From positions 1 through 36,395 of the forward strand of contig UQZS01000015.1 in assembly GCA_900545625.1 (NCBI GenBank): a stretch of DNA of 36,395 nt. Direction: 5' to 3'. The notes under the pieces were generated by a model. That model did no database searches, had not been told where the DNA came from, and saw only the letters and a list, made by a program, of their open reading frames with translations. Below are positions 27,598 through 34,308 of the stretch, in pieces; position 1 is the first letter of the stretch, and each line of letters opens with the position of its first letter. The DNA comes from an uncultured Oscillospiraceae bacterium. GTDB taxonomy: Bacteria > Bacillota > Clostridia > Oscillospirales > Acutalibacteraceae. The position numbers and the translations under genes are program-made.

Positions 27598-27652
27598 CCT
27601 GTAAAAAATTCTGCGGGGCTGTAGCTTTTGCGCCGGAAAGCGTACTATATTG

Positions 27653-27666
27653 GTGACCGCGGTCAC
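27653..27666 (+). promoter_or_regulatory. Perfect palindrome GTGACCGCGGTCAC upstream of the sigma gene
   Basis: A 14-bp exact palindrome sits 26 bases before the ECF sigma start codon and just after a TACTAT sequence (27643-27648) that could be a -10. That is a classic operator position for a dimeric repressor. No good -35 is evident, so the promoter may depend on the sigma factor itself or on an activator. Confidence 0.5.
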
Positions 27667-27692
27667 AAAGGCTATACGAAAGGAGAATACGT

Positions 27693-28250
27693 GTGGCGGA
27701 GGATGAAAAAATTTTGGCGATGCTTTTTGCACGCAACGAACAAGCCGTCCATGAAATGGATATGCAATACGGTCGGATTTGCCGCAAGCTCGCGCACAAT
27801 ATTTTAAGGGATTCGCGCGACGCGGAAGAGTGCGTCAATGATGCGTATCTCGGCGTTTGGAACGCAATACCGCCCGAACGGCCCGCGCATTTGCTTGCGT
27901 ATCTTTGCAAAATCGTGCGCAACCTTGCGCTCAAACGGCTCTCGCAAAACACGGCAGCCAAACGAAGCGCCCATACTGTGGCTTTTGAAGAACTTGCGGA
28001 TTGTCTGTCGCAGGGCGACACGGTCAGCGAAGCGGTGGATGCCGGGGAGACGGCACGTCTCCTTTCGGACTTTCTGGACACGCTCTCTAAGGAAAACCGC
28101 GTAATCTTTTTACGGCGGTATTGGTTCTGTGATCCGTATAAGGACATTGCCGCGCGCGTCGGGCTGTCCGAAAAGAATGTATCCGTCCGTCTTGCGCGTA
28201 TGCGCAAACAGCTGGGAGCGTATTTACAGGAAAAGGAGGACTTAAAATGA
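27693..28250 (+). CDS. ECF-type RNA polymerase sigma factor
   Basis: A 185-residue sigma-70-family factor with regions 2 and 4 only. Region 2 shows LAHNILRDSRDAEECVNDAYLGVWNAIPP and region 4 shows FLDTLSKENRVIFLRRYW...DIAARVGLSEKNVSVRLARMRKQL, ending in the helix-turn-helix. The start is GTG at 27693, six bases after AGGAGA. The stop codon overlaps the ATG of a membrane-protein gene (ATGA), the usual arrangement of a sigma factor with its anti-sigma. The inducing signal is unknown. Confidence 0.92.
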   Translation: MAEDEKILAMLFARNEQAVHEMDMQYGRICRKLAHNILRDSRDAEECVNDAYLGVWNAIPPERPAHLLAYLCKIVRNLALKRLSQNTAAKRSAHTVAFEELADCLSQGDTVSEAVDAGETARLLSDFLDTLSKENRVIFLRRYWFCDPYKDIAARVGLSEKNVSVRLARMRKQLGAYLQEKEDLK

Positions 28251-28951
28251 CGGTAAAACAATTTGCCGAAGGCCTTTCGGCGCTCGATGACCGCTATATT
28301 GCGGAGGCTGCCGAATATCAAGTCAAGCACAACCGCAATCCCGCCGCACGGTGGATTGCCGTTGCGGCAAGCCTCGTGCTGGTTGCCGCGCTCGGTATCG
28401 CGGTTATACAGAACGGGGGCATTTTCAGCGATACCGTGAAACTTGAAAACGGTGCGGTGCTCCGCTTTGAAAAAAGCGGGACCATCGGTACATCCTCGCT
28501 GGATATGGATGTGACCATGCAGGCACTGTCGCAAACGCAGCTGCAACAGTTGTTCCCCGATTTACAGGTCGAAGCGCGGGCAATTTTTTTAGCGGAAAAT
28601 GGAAGCCTTGTCGGTATCGAGGGCAGTGTCGGCGAAATGAAGCTGCTCGTTTCCTGCTCTGACATGCCGCTTACCGATACGGTGCTCGTCGGGGAGGAAA
28701 CGACAAGCACAGTGGACGGCGTCGCGGTCACGGCGGGACGGTTCTTAACGGACAAAAACAGCCGCGGCGAGCGGACGGCCATTTACTATGCGTCCTTTCA
28801 TCTCGGCGAAAGCACGTTTTATCTGGAGAATGCGGGCGATTACAGCGCGCGCGAAGCGGTCAAAACAGAGCTTGCCGATGTTTTGCAGACGCTTCTGAAA
28901 AACGGCGAACCGAATTGGTCTCTTCTGCAAGCGCCGGCAAACGGGGAATAA
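28247..28951 (+). CDS. Probable membrane anti-sigma factor
   Basis: A 234-residue single-pass membrane protein. The N-terminal about 35 residues are cytoplasmic and contain SALDDRYIAEAAEY, like the LxxIDDxxIxEA motif that recurs in Clostridial anti-sigma-type proteins. A transmembrane helix follows (about 36-55), then a 175-residue extracytoplasmic domain of beta-strand character with no family I can name. Translational coupling to the ECF sigma gene makes an anti-sigma role likely. The zinc-binding HxxxCxxC motif of ZAS anti-sigmas is absent, so release would more likely depend on proteolysis or ligand sensing outside the cell. Confidence 0.75.
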   Translation: MTVKQFAEGLSALDDRYIAEAAEYQVKHNRNPAARWIAVAASLVLVAALGIAVIQNGGIFSDTVKLENGAVLRFEKSGTIGTSSLDMDVTMQALSQTQLQQLFPDLQVEARAIFLAENGSLVGIEGSVGEMKLLVSCSDMPLTDTVLVGEETTSTVDGVAVTAGRFLTDKNSRGERTAIYYASFHLGESTFYLENAGDYSAREAVKTELADVLQTLLKNGEPNWSLLQAPANGE

Positions 28952-28960
28952 TAACCTCAC

Positions 28961-28995
28961 GACACTCTAAAGAAAGCAAAGCTTTCAAGAGTGTC
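28961..28995 (+). terminator. Two-tier hairpin after the anti-sigma gene
   Basis: GACACTCT (28961-28968) pairs with AGAGTGTC (28988-28995), and inside it GAAAGC-aaa-GCTTTC (28972-28986) pairs again. It directly follows the anti-sigma stop but has no U-run, so it may be a processing or stability element rather than an intrinsic terminator. Confidence 0.45.
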
Positions 28996-29025
28996 GGAGA
29001 ACATTGTATCATACCCGCTTCGCAC

Positions 29026-29052
29026 TTGCGCGCTTCGCGGAGATGGTATAAT
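29026..29052 (+). promoter_or_regulatory. Orphan promoter with extended -10
   Basis: TATAAT (29047-29052), preceded by TGG for an extended -10, has TTGCGC (29026-29031) 15 bases upstream. No gene follows: transcription would run straight into the hairpin at 29067 after a few bases and yield an RNA of about 45 nucleotides. Confidence 0.4.
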
Positions 29053-29066
29053 GCGCCTTCACAGTA

Positions 29067-29103
29067 AAACAGGCACGGTGGAAAATCCGCCGTGCCTGTT
29101 TTT
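29067..29103 (+). terminator. Two-way intrinsic terminator between anti-sigma and thyX
   Basis: AAACAGGCACGG (29067-29078) and CCGTGCCTGTTT (29090-29101) form a perfect stem continued by GGA/TCC inside. T-runs occur on both strands (TTTTT on +, TTTT on -), so it can end both the sigma operon and thyX, whose stop lies 18 bases away. Confidence 0.88.
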
Positions 29104-29121
29104 CGTGATTGGTTATGTATT

Positions 29122-30513
29122 TCAGACAAGATCCGTAAAAAGCTTCCGCATTTCGTCCATGCGCCCGCAGGAAAAGCGCCCCTCTGGACAACGCCCCTCC
29201 ACAAAGCAGCTTGGCCCGTAATAGCGGAAGATCTCGGGCGCGGCCGTGCGCAGCAGCCGCAGCGCCTCGATCGCGTGTGCGCGGATCTCCCACTGTGCGC
29301 GCGTACAGGTGCGCAGCCGCAAAAACAAGAGCAGCTCGCGCGCATTCATCGTGGAGACGATATCGACCGTGTTGCCGCTTAATTGGTAATAGACCAGCGT
29401 CGTCTCCGGCACGCCTTGTTCACGCAGCGCCTCGTATTCCGCACGCATCTTCTCAAATGCGGCGGTGTACTTTTGCAGCAGCACCGCGTTCGCCTGTATC
29501 GAAGGCGGAAGAATATGCCGGCTTCGGTCGGTGCGCGTAAGCTCCGGCACTTCGATAGACTGCATGCGGTGGCGCGTGAAGTGCGTCAGCCCGGAAAGGG
29601 AAACGCCGTTGTAACGCAGCGTGAAATTCACGCTTTCGAGTGCGCGCGGGCGGCTCGTTTTGACGAGATGCTGCAAGACCCGTTCCACGGTTTCGGGGTC
29701 TTCCGCCGCCGCTTTTGCCGCCGCCGTAGAACAGCCGGTATATTCGATCAGCACGCTGATCGCGACCTGTTTCGCCGCATCCGGCGTATAGCCCAGCAGC
29801 TCGACCGCTGCATCGGCTTTTTTGGCTTCGGGCAGACGGACAAATGATAGATCGGGCGTATCGTTCGCCGCATTTTCATTGCGTTGCTCAAATTCATGCA
29901 GAATGCCCGGCGTCCGTTCACGTACCTGCCTAAGCAGCATCTCGCCTAAAGCACGAATTTCAGGATATTTGCTGCCGCGGCCATACAGCATCGCACGCAG
30001 CATGTTAAGCAGCTCGCGCCCGTTTACGCTGCAAAAGAAGTTGCTGTACAGGCAGTAGGGCAGCAAAAAGCGCGCATCCTCTTTGGGTATGCCCGCCTCG
30101 GTGAATTCCGCATACAGCTCAAAAAATGAGGACATATGTGCGCGGTAACGCTCGGTGAGCGCCTTATCCGAAAATTCCGGGACAAAAAATCCTGCGTCCG
30201 AAAAATCCACATACCGCCGCGATTTCACGGTGAACGAGGCAAGCCGAAATTCGATGACAAATTGCTCGACCACCGCCGAAACGTTTTGGAACGCCAAATT
30301 ATAATAGGTGTGCTCGACCACAGAGTTGTGCCCCGAGCGCGTGACCTTGTCAATGAGATTTGCGTTTTTCTGTGCATCCTGGCTTTTCTCCCAGATCCCG
30401 AGCGCCGTGCCCGGCTGCGTGGAGATGCGCCCGCCTGCTGCCGTGACCTTTTCACCGCAGTCGGAAAGCCCGATCAAAAAGACGCCGTGTGCCTGCAAAT
30501 CGGAAACCGCCAT
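29122..30513 (-). CDS. thyX: Flavin-dependent thymidylate synthase, tandem two-domain form
   Basis: ThyX makes dTMP from dUMP using methylene-THF, FAD and NADPH. This 463-residue protein is about twice the usual 210-250 and contains two ThyX-like halves. Half 1 (about 1-215) keeps GHNSVVEH (61-68), SRRY (98-101) and EDARFLLP (145-152) but has EFR (88-90) where RHR is expected. Half 2 (about 231-463) keeps RHRMQS (314-319), NARELL (390-395) and RAQWEIR (405-411) but lacks the GHxSxxEH and EDAR blocks. The tail has three cysteines (436, 442, 449). ThyX active sites lie between subunits, so the halves probably complete each other. The ATG at 30513 follows GGAGGAG by eight bases. It is divergent from thymidylate kinase, the next step of the pathway. 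Confidence 0.9.
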   Translation of the reverse strand: MAVSDLQAHGVFLIGLSDCGEKVTAAGGRISTQPGTALGIWEKSQDAQKNANLIDKVTRSGHNSVVEHTYYNLAFQNVSAVVEQFVIEFRLASFTVKSRRYVDFSDAGFFVPEFSDKALTERYRAHMSSFFELYAEFTEAGIPKEDARFLLPYCLYSNFFCSVNGRELLNMLRAMLYGRGSKYPEIRALGEMLLRQVRERTPGILHEFEQRNENAANDTPDLSFVRLPEAKKADAAVELLGYTPDAAKQVAISVLIEYTGCSTAAAKAAAEDPETVERVLQHLVKTSRPRALESVNFTLRYNGVSLSGLTHFTRHRMQSIEVPELTRTDRSRHILPPSIQANAVLLQKYTAAFEKMRAEYEALREQGVPETTLVYYQLSGNTVDIVSTMNARELLLFLRLRTCTRAQWEIRAHAIEALRLLRTAAPEIFRYYGPSCFVEGRCPEGRFSCGRMDEMRKLFTDLV

Positions 30514-30542
30514 ATCGTGTCTCCTCCAAATGATTTTGGACT

Positions 30543-30571
30543 ATTTTAACATATTTTTTACTGCGCCGCAA
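30543..30571 (-). promoter_or_regulatory. Promoter of thyX
   Basis: On the minus strand TTGCGG (30571-30566) and TAAAAT (30548-30543) have a 17-base spacer, about 30 bases before the start codon. Confidence 0.8.
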
Positions 30572-30614
30572 TCGAATTGTTGAAGTTTTTTATCGCGGAT
30601 TTTCCGTTTTATGA

Positions 30615-30643
30615 TTGTAAAAAAGGAAAAAATTTGTTATACT
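30615..30643 (+). promoter_or_regulatory. Promoter of the tmk operon
   Basis: TTGTAA (30615-30620) and TATACT (30638-30643) have a 17-base spacer. It stands back to back with the thyX promoter, 43 bases apart, so one regulator could act on both. Confidence 0.8.
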
Positions 30644-30683
30644 ACCCTTGTATGCATATTACACGGAAACGGAGCGCAAGCAA

Positions 30684-31358
30684 ATGCAAAAACGCCTGAT
30701 CGTTCTTGAGGGCCTTGACGGCAGCGGAAAGTCTACACAAGCGGCTGCCTTGAAGGCGCGGCTTACGGAAAACGGCGTTTCGGTGCGGCAGATCAAGCTG
30801 CCCGATTACGAAGACCCTTCAAGCACACTCGTGCGCATGTATTTGGACGGTGCGTTCGGGAGCAAGCCGGAGGATGTCAATGTGTACGCGGCGTCCTCGT
30901 TTTACGCGGTGGATCGCTATGCGAGCTTTGTACGCCACTGGCGGGAGGATTATCTTGCCGGTCGGCTCATTCTTGCCGACCGTTATACGACCTCCAACGC
31001 CGTGCACCAGACCGTCAAGCTTCCCGAAAGCGAATGGGAAGCGTACCTTCGCTGGCTTGCCGATTACGAATACGAAAAACTCGGGATCCCGAAGCCCGGC
31101 GCGGTTTTGTTTTTGGACATGCCCGTGGAGGTTTCGCAAAAGCTGTTAAGCGCGCGCTACGGCGGCGAGGAAGCGAAAAAGGATGTGCACGAGGCGAACG
31201 TCGCGTATCTGCACACCTGCCGCAGGGCGGGGCTGTTTGCCGCAGAAAAACTCGGATGGCGGGTCATTCCCTGTGCAAAAGACGGTGCGCCTTTGCCTGT
31301 TGCGGAAATTTCCGAGGCGATTTACGCCGCCGTTTCCGAAGTCATCGATATAGGGTGA
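30684..31358 (+). CDS. tmk: Thymidylate kinase
   Basis: A 224-residue P-loop kinase converting dTMP to dTDP. Walker A is EGLDGSGKSTQ (about 9-19), the DRY-type motif appears as LADRYTTSNAVHQ, and a lid-like region with ARYGGEEAKKDVHE follows FLDMPVEVS. The start is ATG at 30684 with CGGAG about ten bases upstream; an in-frame TTG at 30648 has no binding site. It is somewhat diverged from the E. coli enzyme but of the type common in Clostridia. It begins a run of seven closely spaced genes and faces thyX across a shared promoter region. Confidence 0.87.
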   Translation: MQKRLIVLEGLDGSGKSTQAAALKARLTENGVSVRQIKLPDYEDPSSTLVRMYLDGAFGSKPEDVNVYAASSFYAVDRYASFVRHWREDYLAGRLILADRYTTSNAVHQTVKLPESEWEAYLRWLADYEYEKLGIPKPGAVLFLDMPVEVSQKLLSARYGGEEAKKDVHEANVAYLHTCRRAGLFAAEKLGWRVIPCAKDGAPLPVAEISEAIYAAVSEVIDIG

Positions 31359-31363
31359 AGTTT

Positions 31364-32251
31364 GTGTTGGATTTCAAAACGCCGCAGCTTTCCGATAAAG
31401 CGTGGGTCAGCGCGATCATGCGCGAATCGGGCGAGCTTGCGTGCGAATACTGCTTCGGCAACTTGTATATGTGGTGCACCGTCTATGGTAATACGATCGC
31501 ACGGTACGGCGACCTGTTTTTAGCGCGCGACGGTACGGAAAAACCTGCGTACCTGTTCCCCTGCGGTAAGGGCGATAAGAAACAAGCCATTCTCGAATTG
31601 AAAGAGGCGGCGAAGGCGGACGGCTCTCCGCTTACGCTCTACTGCCTGACACCGAAAAAGGTGCGCGAGCTCGACTGCCTGTTTCCCGGGGAATTCGAGT
31701 TTCAGCCGACGCGCGAATATTTCGATTATATCTATAACACACAGGATCTCATCGACCTTGCGGGGCGGCGCTACCACGGTAAGCGCAATCACATCGCTTA
31801 TTTCAAAAAGACATTTGATTGGCACTACGAACCGCTGACCGAGCGCAATATGGCGGATTGCCTTGCGATGAACGAAAAGTGGGAACAGCGCAACCGCGAA
31901 AAGAATCCCGAAGATATCGACAACGAGCTTGTTGCCATCCACCGCGCGTTTGACAACTATTTTGATTTGGAATTCACAGGCGGTGTGCTGTATGCCGCCG
32001 GCGAGATTGTCGCCTATACATTCGGCGAACCGCTCAACGATACGGCGTTTTGTACGCACGTGGAAAAGGCGTTTGCCGATGTGCGCGGCGCATATCCCGC
32101 GATCAACCGTGAATTTGCCGCGAATGCACTGTCAGGCTTCCATTTCGTCAATCGCGAGGAGGATGCGGGCAGCGAAGGCCTGCGCCGCGCCAAGGAATCC
32201 TATTACCCGGTGGTGCTGCTGCCGAAATATACGGCGGTTTGCAAGGAGTGA
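31364..32251 (+). CDS. DUF2156 (LPG synthase C-terminal-like) protein
   Basis: A protein of about 295 residues whose sequence (CEYCFGNLYMW near the start, then YHGKRNHIAYFKK, LEFTGGVLYAAGEIVAYTFGEPLNDTAFCTHVEKA and YPAINREFA) matches the DUF2156 group. This group has a GNAT-like fold and is related to the aminoacyl-transferase domain of phosphatidylglycerol lysyltransferases. Here the membrane part is absent, so it is soluble. The start is uncertain: GTG at 31364 after AGGGTG is preferred, with GTG 31355 or TTG 31367 possible. It follows tmk by five bases and precedes another GNAT by four, so it is clearly co-transcribed. Biochemical function unknown. Confidence 0.82.
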   Translation: MLDFKTPQLSDKAWVSAIMRESGELACEYCFGNLYMWCTVYGNTIARYGDLFLARDGTEKPAYLFPCGKGDKKQAILELKEAAKADGSPLTLYCLTPKKVRELDCLFPGEFEFQPTREYFDYIYNTQDLIDLAGRRYHGKRNHIAYFKKTFDWHYEPLTERNMADCLAMNEKWEQRNREKNPEDIDNELVAIHRAFDNYFDLEFTGGVLYAAGEIVAYTFGEPLNDTAFCTHVEKAFADVRGAYPAINREFAANALSGFHFVNREEDAGSEGLRRAKESYYPVVLLPKYTAVCKE

Positions 32252-32255
32252 CTCT

Positions 32256-33122
32256 ATGGAGCTGCGCACCGCGCAAAGTCGGGACATCCCCGCGCTGTAT
32301 GCGCTTTGGCACGAGGCGTTCGGTGATGATCGGGCGGCGGTCGATGCCTTTTTCCAAACCTGTTACAAACCCGAAAATACACTCATAGCCGCCGAAAACG
32401 GCATGCCGGTTTCGGTGCTCTATTGGATAGAAGCCGCTTATCGATCGGGCGGCGAAACGTTTTCGGCGCGTTATATCTTCGCTGCGGCGACCGCGAAAAG
32501 CGCGCGCTCAAGGGGGCATATGTCCGCCCTCCTGCGCTATGCACGGCAGACCGCCGCCGAGCGGCAGATCGATTTGCTGTTCTTAGTCCCTGCCGAGGAA
32601 ACGCTGTTTGCCTATTACGGCGCACGCGGGTATATAAACGCATTTTCCAAAACCGTTTATAATTTGACGGACGCGCAGCTTCTAAGATGCGCAGGTGCGT
32701 CGCCAAAGCGGTGGGAACCGACCGCCGAACAATGGGCGCGCGCACGTGAAACGGCGCTTCATGCAGTCCCGCACATCGTTTGGAGCGAGCCCGCTTTGCG
32801 GCTGGCGTTTCGATACGGCGCAATGTTCAATACCGAAATTTTCGTTACGGACGGCGGTTATTTTACCGCGGAACGCGACGGTGCGTCCGTGCTCGCATCG
32901 GAATTCTGTGCCGAAAGCGGCGCGCTTCCCGCCCTTTGCAGCGCGCTTTCGGAAACAGCCCCTGCAAAACGATATACGCTTCACGCGCCGTGCGGCATGG
33001 AAGTACCCGTCATGTTCGGGACGGGGGAGACGGTGCAAAACGGGATGCTTCTTCCCGTAAGCGACCGTGCCGGGCGTTTGACCGACATACAAAACGCTTA
33101 TATCGGCATTACCTTGGGATAA
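32256..33122 (+). CDS. GNAT-family acetyltransferase, two-domain
   Basis: A 288-residue protein with an N-terminal GNAT domain: IPALYALWHEAFGDDRAAVDAFF, ARYIFAAATAKSARSRGHMSALLRYARQTAAERQIDLLFLVPAEETLFAYYGARGY. The acetyl-CoA loop is less conserved than usual (ARSRGHMSALL for RxxGxG/A). The C-terminal about 130 residues are a second domain, as in Eis-like acetyltransferases. The ATG at 32256 is preceded by AAGGAG that lies inside the end of the previous gene. The paired DUF2156 gene also has the GNAT fold. The substrate is unknown. Confidence 0.8.
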   Translation: MELRTAQSRDIPALYALWHEAFGDDRAAVDAFFQTCYKPENTLIAAENGMPVSVLYWIEAAYRSGGETFSARYIFAAATAKSARSRGHMSALLRYARQTAAERQIDLLFLVPAEETLFAYYGARGYINAFSKTVYNLTDAQLLRCAGASPKRWEPTAEQWARARETALHAVPHIVWSEPALRLAFRYGAMFNTEIFVTDGGYFTAERDGASVLASEFCAESGALPALCSALSETAPAKRYTLHAPCGMEVPVMFGTGETVQNGMLLPVSDRAGRLTDIQNAYIGITLG

Positions 33123-33136
33123 ACGGAGGTCTTACC

Positions 33137-33679
33137 ATGATCTATGTATTTTTGGCGGACGGCTTTGAGGAGATCGAGGCGCTCGCGCCCGTGGATCTGC
33201 TGCGCCGCGCAGGACTTACGGTGCAGACTGTCGGCGTGACGGGCAAAGTCGTCACAGGCAGTCACGGCATCGCCGTCACCGCAGATATTCTGCCCGCCGA
33301 TTTGAATTTGAATGATGATCTGCAGGCAGTCATTTTACCCGGCGGTATGCCCGGCGCAAAGAATCTGGATGCCAGCGCCGAGGTGCAGGCGGCGATTGAC
33401 TTCGCCGCACAAAGCGATAAATTTGTCTGCGCCATCTGCGCCGCCCCGTTTATTTTAGGGAAAAAGGGTATGCTTTCCGGCAAAACGGCGACCTGCTTCC
33501 CCGGCTTTGAGGAGCAGTTGACAGGCGCAAAAGTAAGCGCGGATTTCGTCTGCCGCGACGGGAATTTTATCACGGCGAAAGGCATGGGCGCGGCGGTTGA
33601 GTTTGGGCTTGCCATCGTCGCGGCGCTGTGCGGCGAAAAAACAGCCGACGAGCTTCGTGCAACCATCCAGAGCCCGTAA
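33137..33679 (+). CDS. DJ-1/PfpI family protein
   Basis: A 180-residue DJ-1-type protein. The nucleophile elbow is VCAICAAPFIL with the reactive cysteine in AICAAP, and the partner glutamate is in GFEEIEALAPVDLLRRAG near the N-terminus. The VILPGGMPGAKNL loop is also present. Relatives act as glyoxalase III, protein repair enzymes or oxidative stress chaperones. The ATG follows ACGGAGG by seven bases. The stop overlaps the next start (TAATG), so it is coupled to the cyclo-ligase gene. Confidence 0.92.
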   Translation: MIYVFLADGFEEIEALAPVDLLRRAGLTVQTVGVTGKVVTGSHGIAVTADILPADLNLNDDLQAVILPGGMPGAKNLDASAEVQAAIDFAAQSDKFVCAICAAPFILGKKGMLSGKTATCFPGFEEQLTGAKVSADFVCRDGNFITAKGMGAAVEFGLAIVAALCGEKTADELRATIQSP

Positions 33680-34266
33680 TGGATAGTAAAGTCCAAAAAA
33701 CGCACCTGCGAAAAACGCATTTAGCGGCGCGAAAGGCGCTGCTGCCGGAGGAAAAACAGCGGCTCGACCGCGCGGTTTTCACGCGCTTTACCGCGCTTTC
33801 GCAATATAAGGCGGCGAAAACCCTGCTGTGCTATGTATCGTCTGCCACGGAGGTGGACACACGCGCGGTTTTGCGGCACGCCTTGCAAGCGGGCAAAATC
33901 GTTGCCGTGCCGCGCTGTATACCGGGGACAAATGAAATGGAATTTCACAAAATCACTTCGCAGTCCTCACTTTCTCCCGGCGCGTACGGTATCTTAGAGC
34001 CGCCGCAGGACACACCGCTGTGCACAGCACTTTCCGACGCGCTTTGCGTCGTCCCGGCACTCTGCTTTGATAAAAACGGCTATCGCGTCGGCTACGGCAA
34101 AGGCTATTACGACCGCTTTTTGTCCCGCTTTTCGGGCGAAACGGTTGGGCTTATCTACGAGGAAGACTTTGTGGAGGCTGTCCCGCGTGATGCATTTGAC
34201 CGCCGCGTAAGCTTGCTTGTGACCCCGCAGCGGACGCTGCAAACCGAACCGACCCCTTGGTTTTAA
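33679..34266 (+). CDS. 5-formyltetrahydrofolate cyclo-ligase
   Basis: A 195-residue enzyme that returns 5-formyl-THF to 5,10-methenyl-THF with ATP. Family motifs: the N-terminal KxxLRKxHLAARKALLPEEK, the ATP loop region, and the C-terminal signature RVGYGKGYYDRFL. Length is normal. Its ATG overlaps the DJ-1 stop codon. The placement near tmk and thyX fits folate-linked one-carbon metabolism, since ThyX uses methylene-THF. Confidence 0.93.
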   Translation: MDSKVQKTHLRKTHLAARKALLPEEKQRLDRAVFTRFTALSQYKAAKTLLCYVSSATEVDTRAVLRHALQAGKIVAVPRCIPGTNEMEFHKITSQSSLSPGAYGILEPPQDTPLCTALSDALCVVPALCFDKNGYRVGYGKGYYDRFLSRFSGETVGLIYEEDFVEAVPRDAFDRRVSLLVTPQRTLQTEPTPWF

Positions 34267-34308
34267 CATATCCCGTACAGCTTGAACGGAAAGGAGGCGC
34301 TTGCCGCC

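Noticed and set aside
28860..29345. A 161-codon minus-strand frame spanning the anti-sigma/thyX gap
   Set aside because: It crosses the two-way terminator and overlaps both flanking genes in other frames, with no RBS.
31034..31363. N-terminal extension of the DUF2156 protein overlapping tmk
   Set aside because: The sequence is an off-frame translation of tmk; the protein family begins near 31364.
31929..32255. N-terminal extension of the GNAT at 32256
   Set aside because: The residues are an off-frame reading of the DUF2156 gene, and AAGGAG directly precedes the ATG at 32256.
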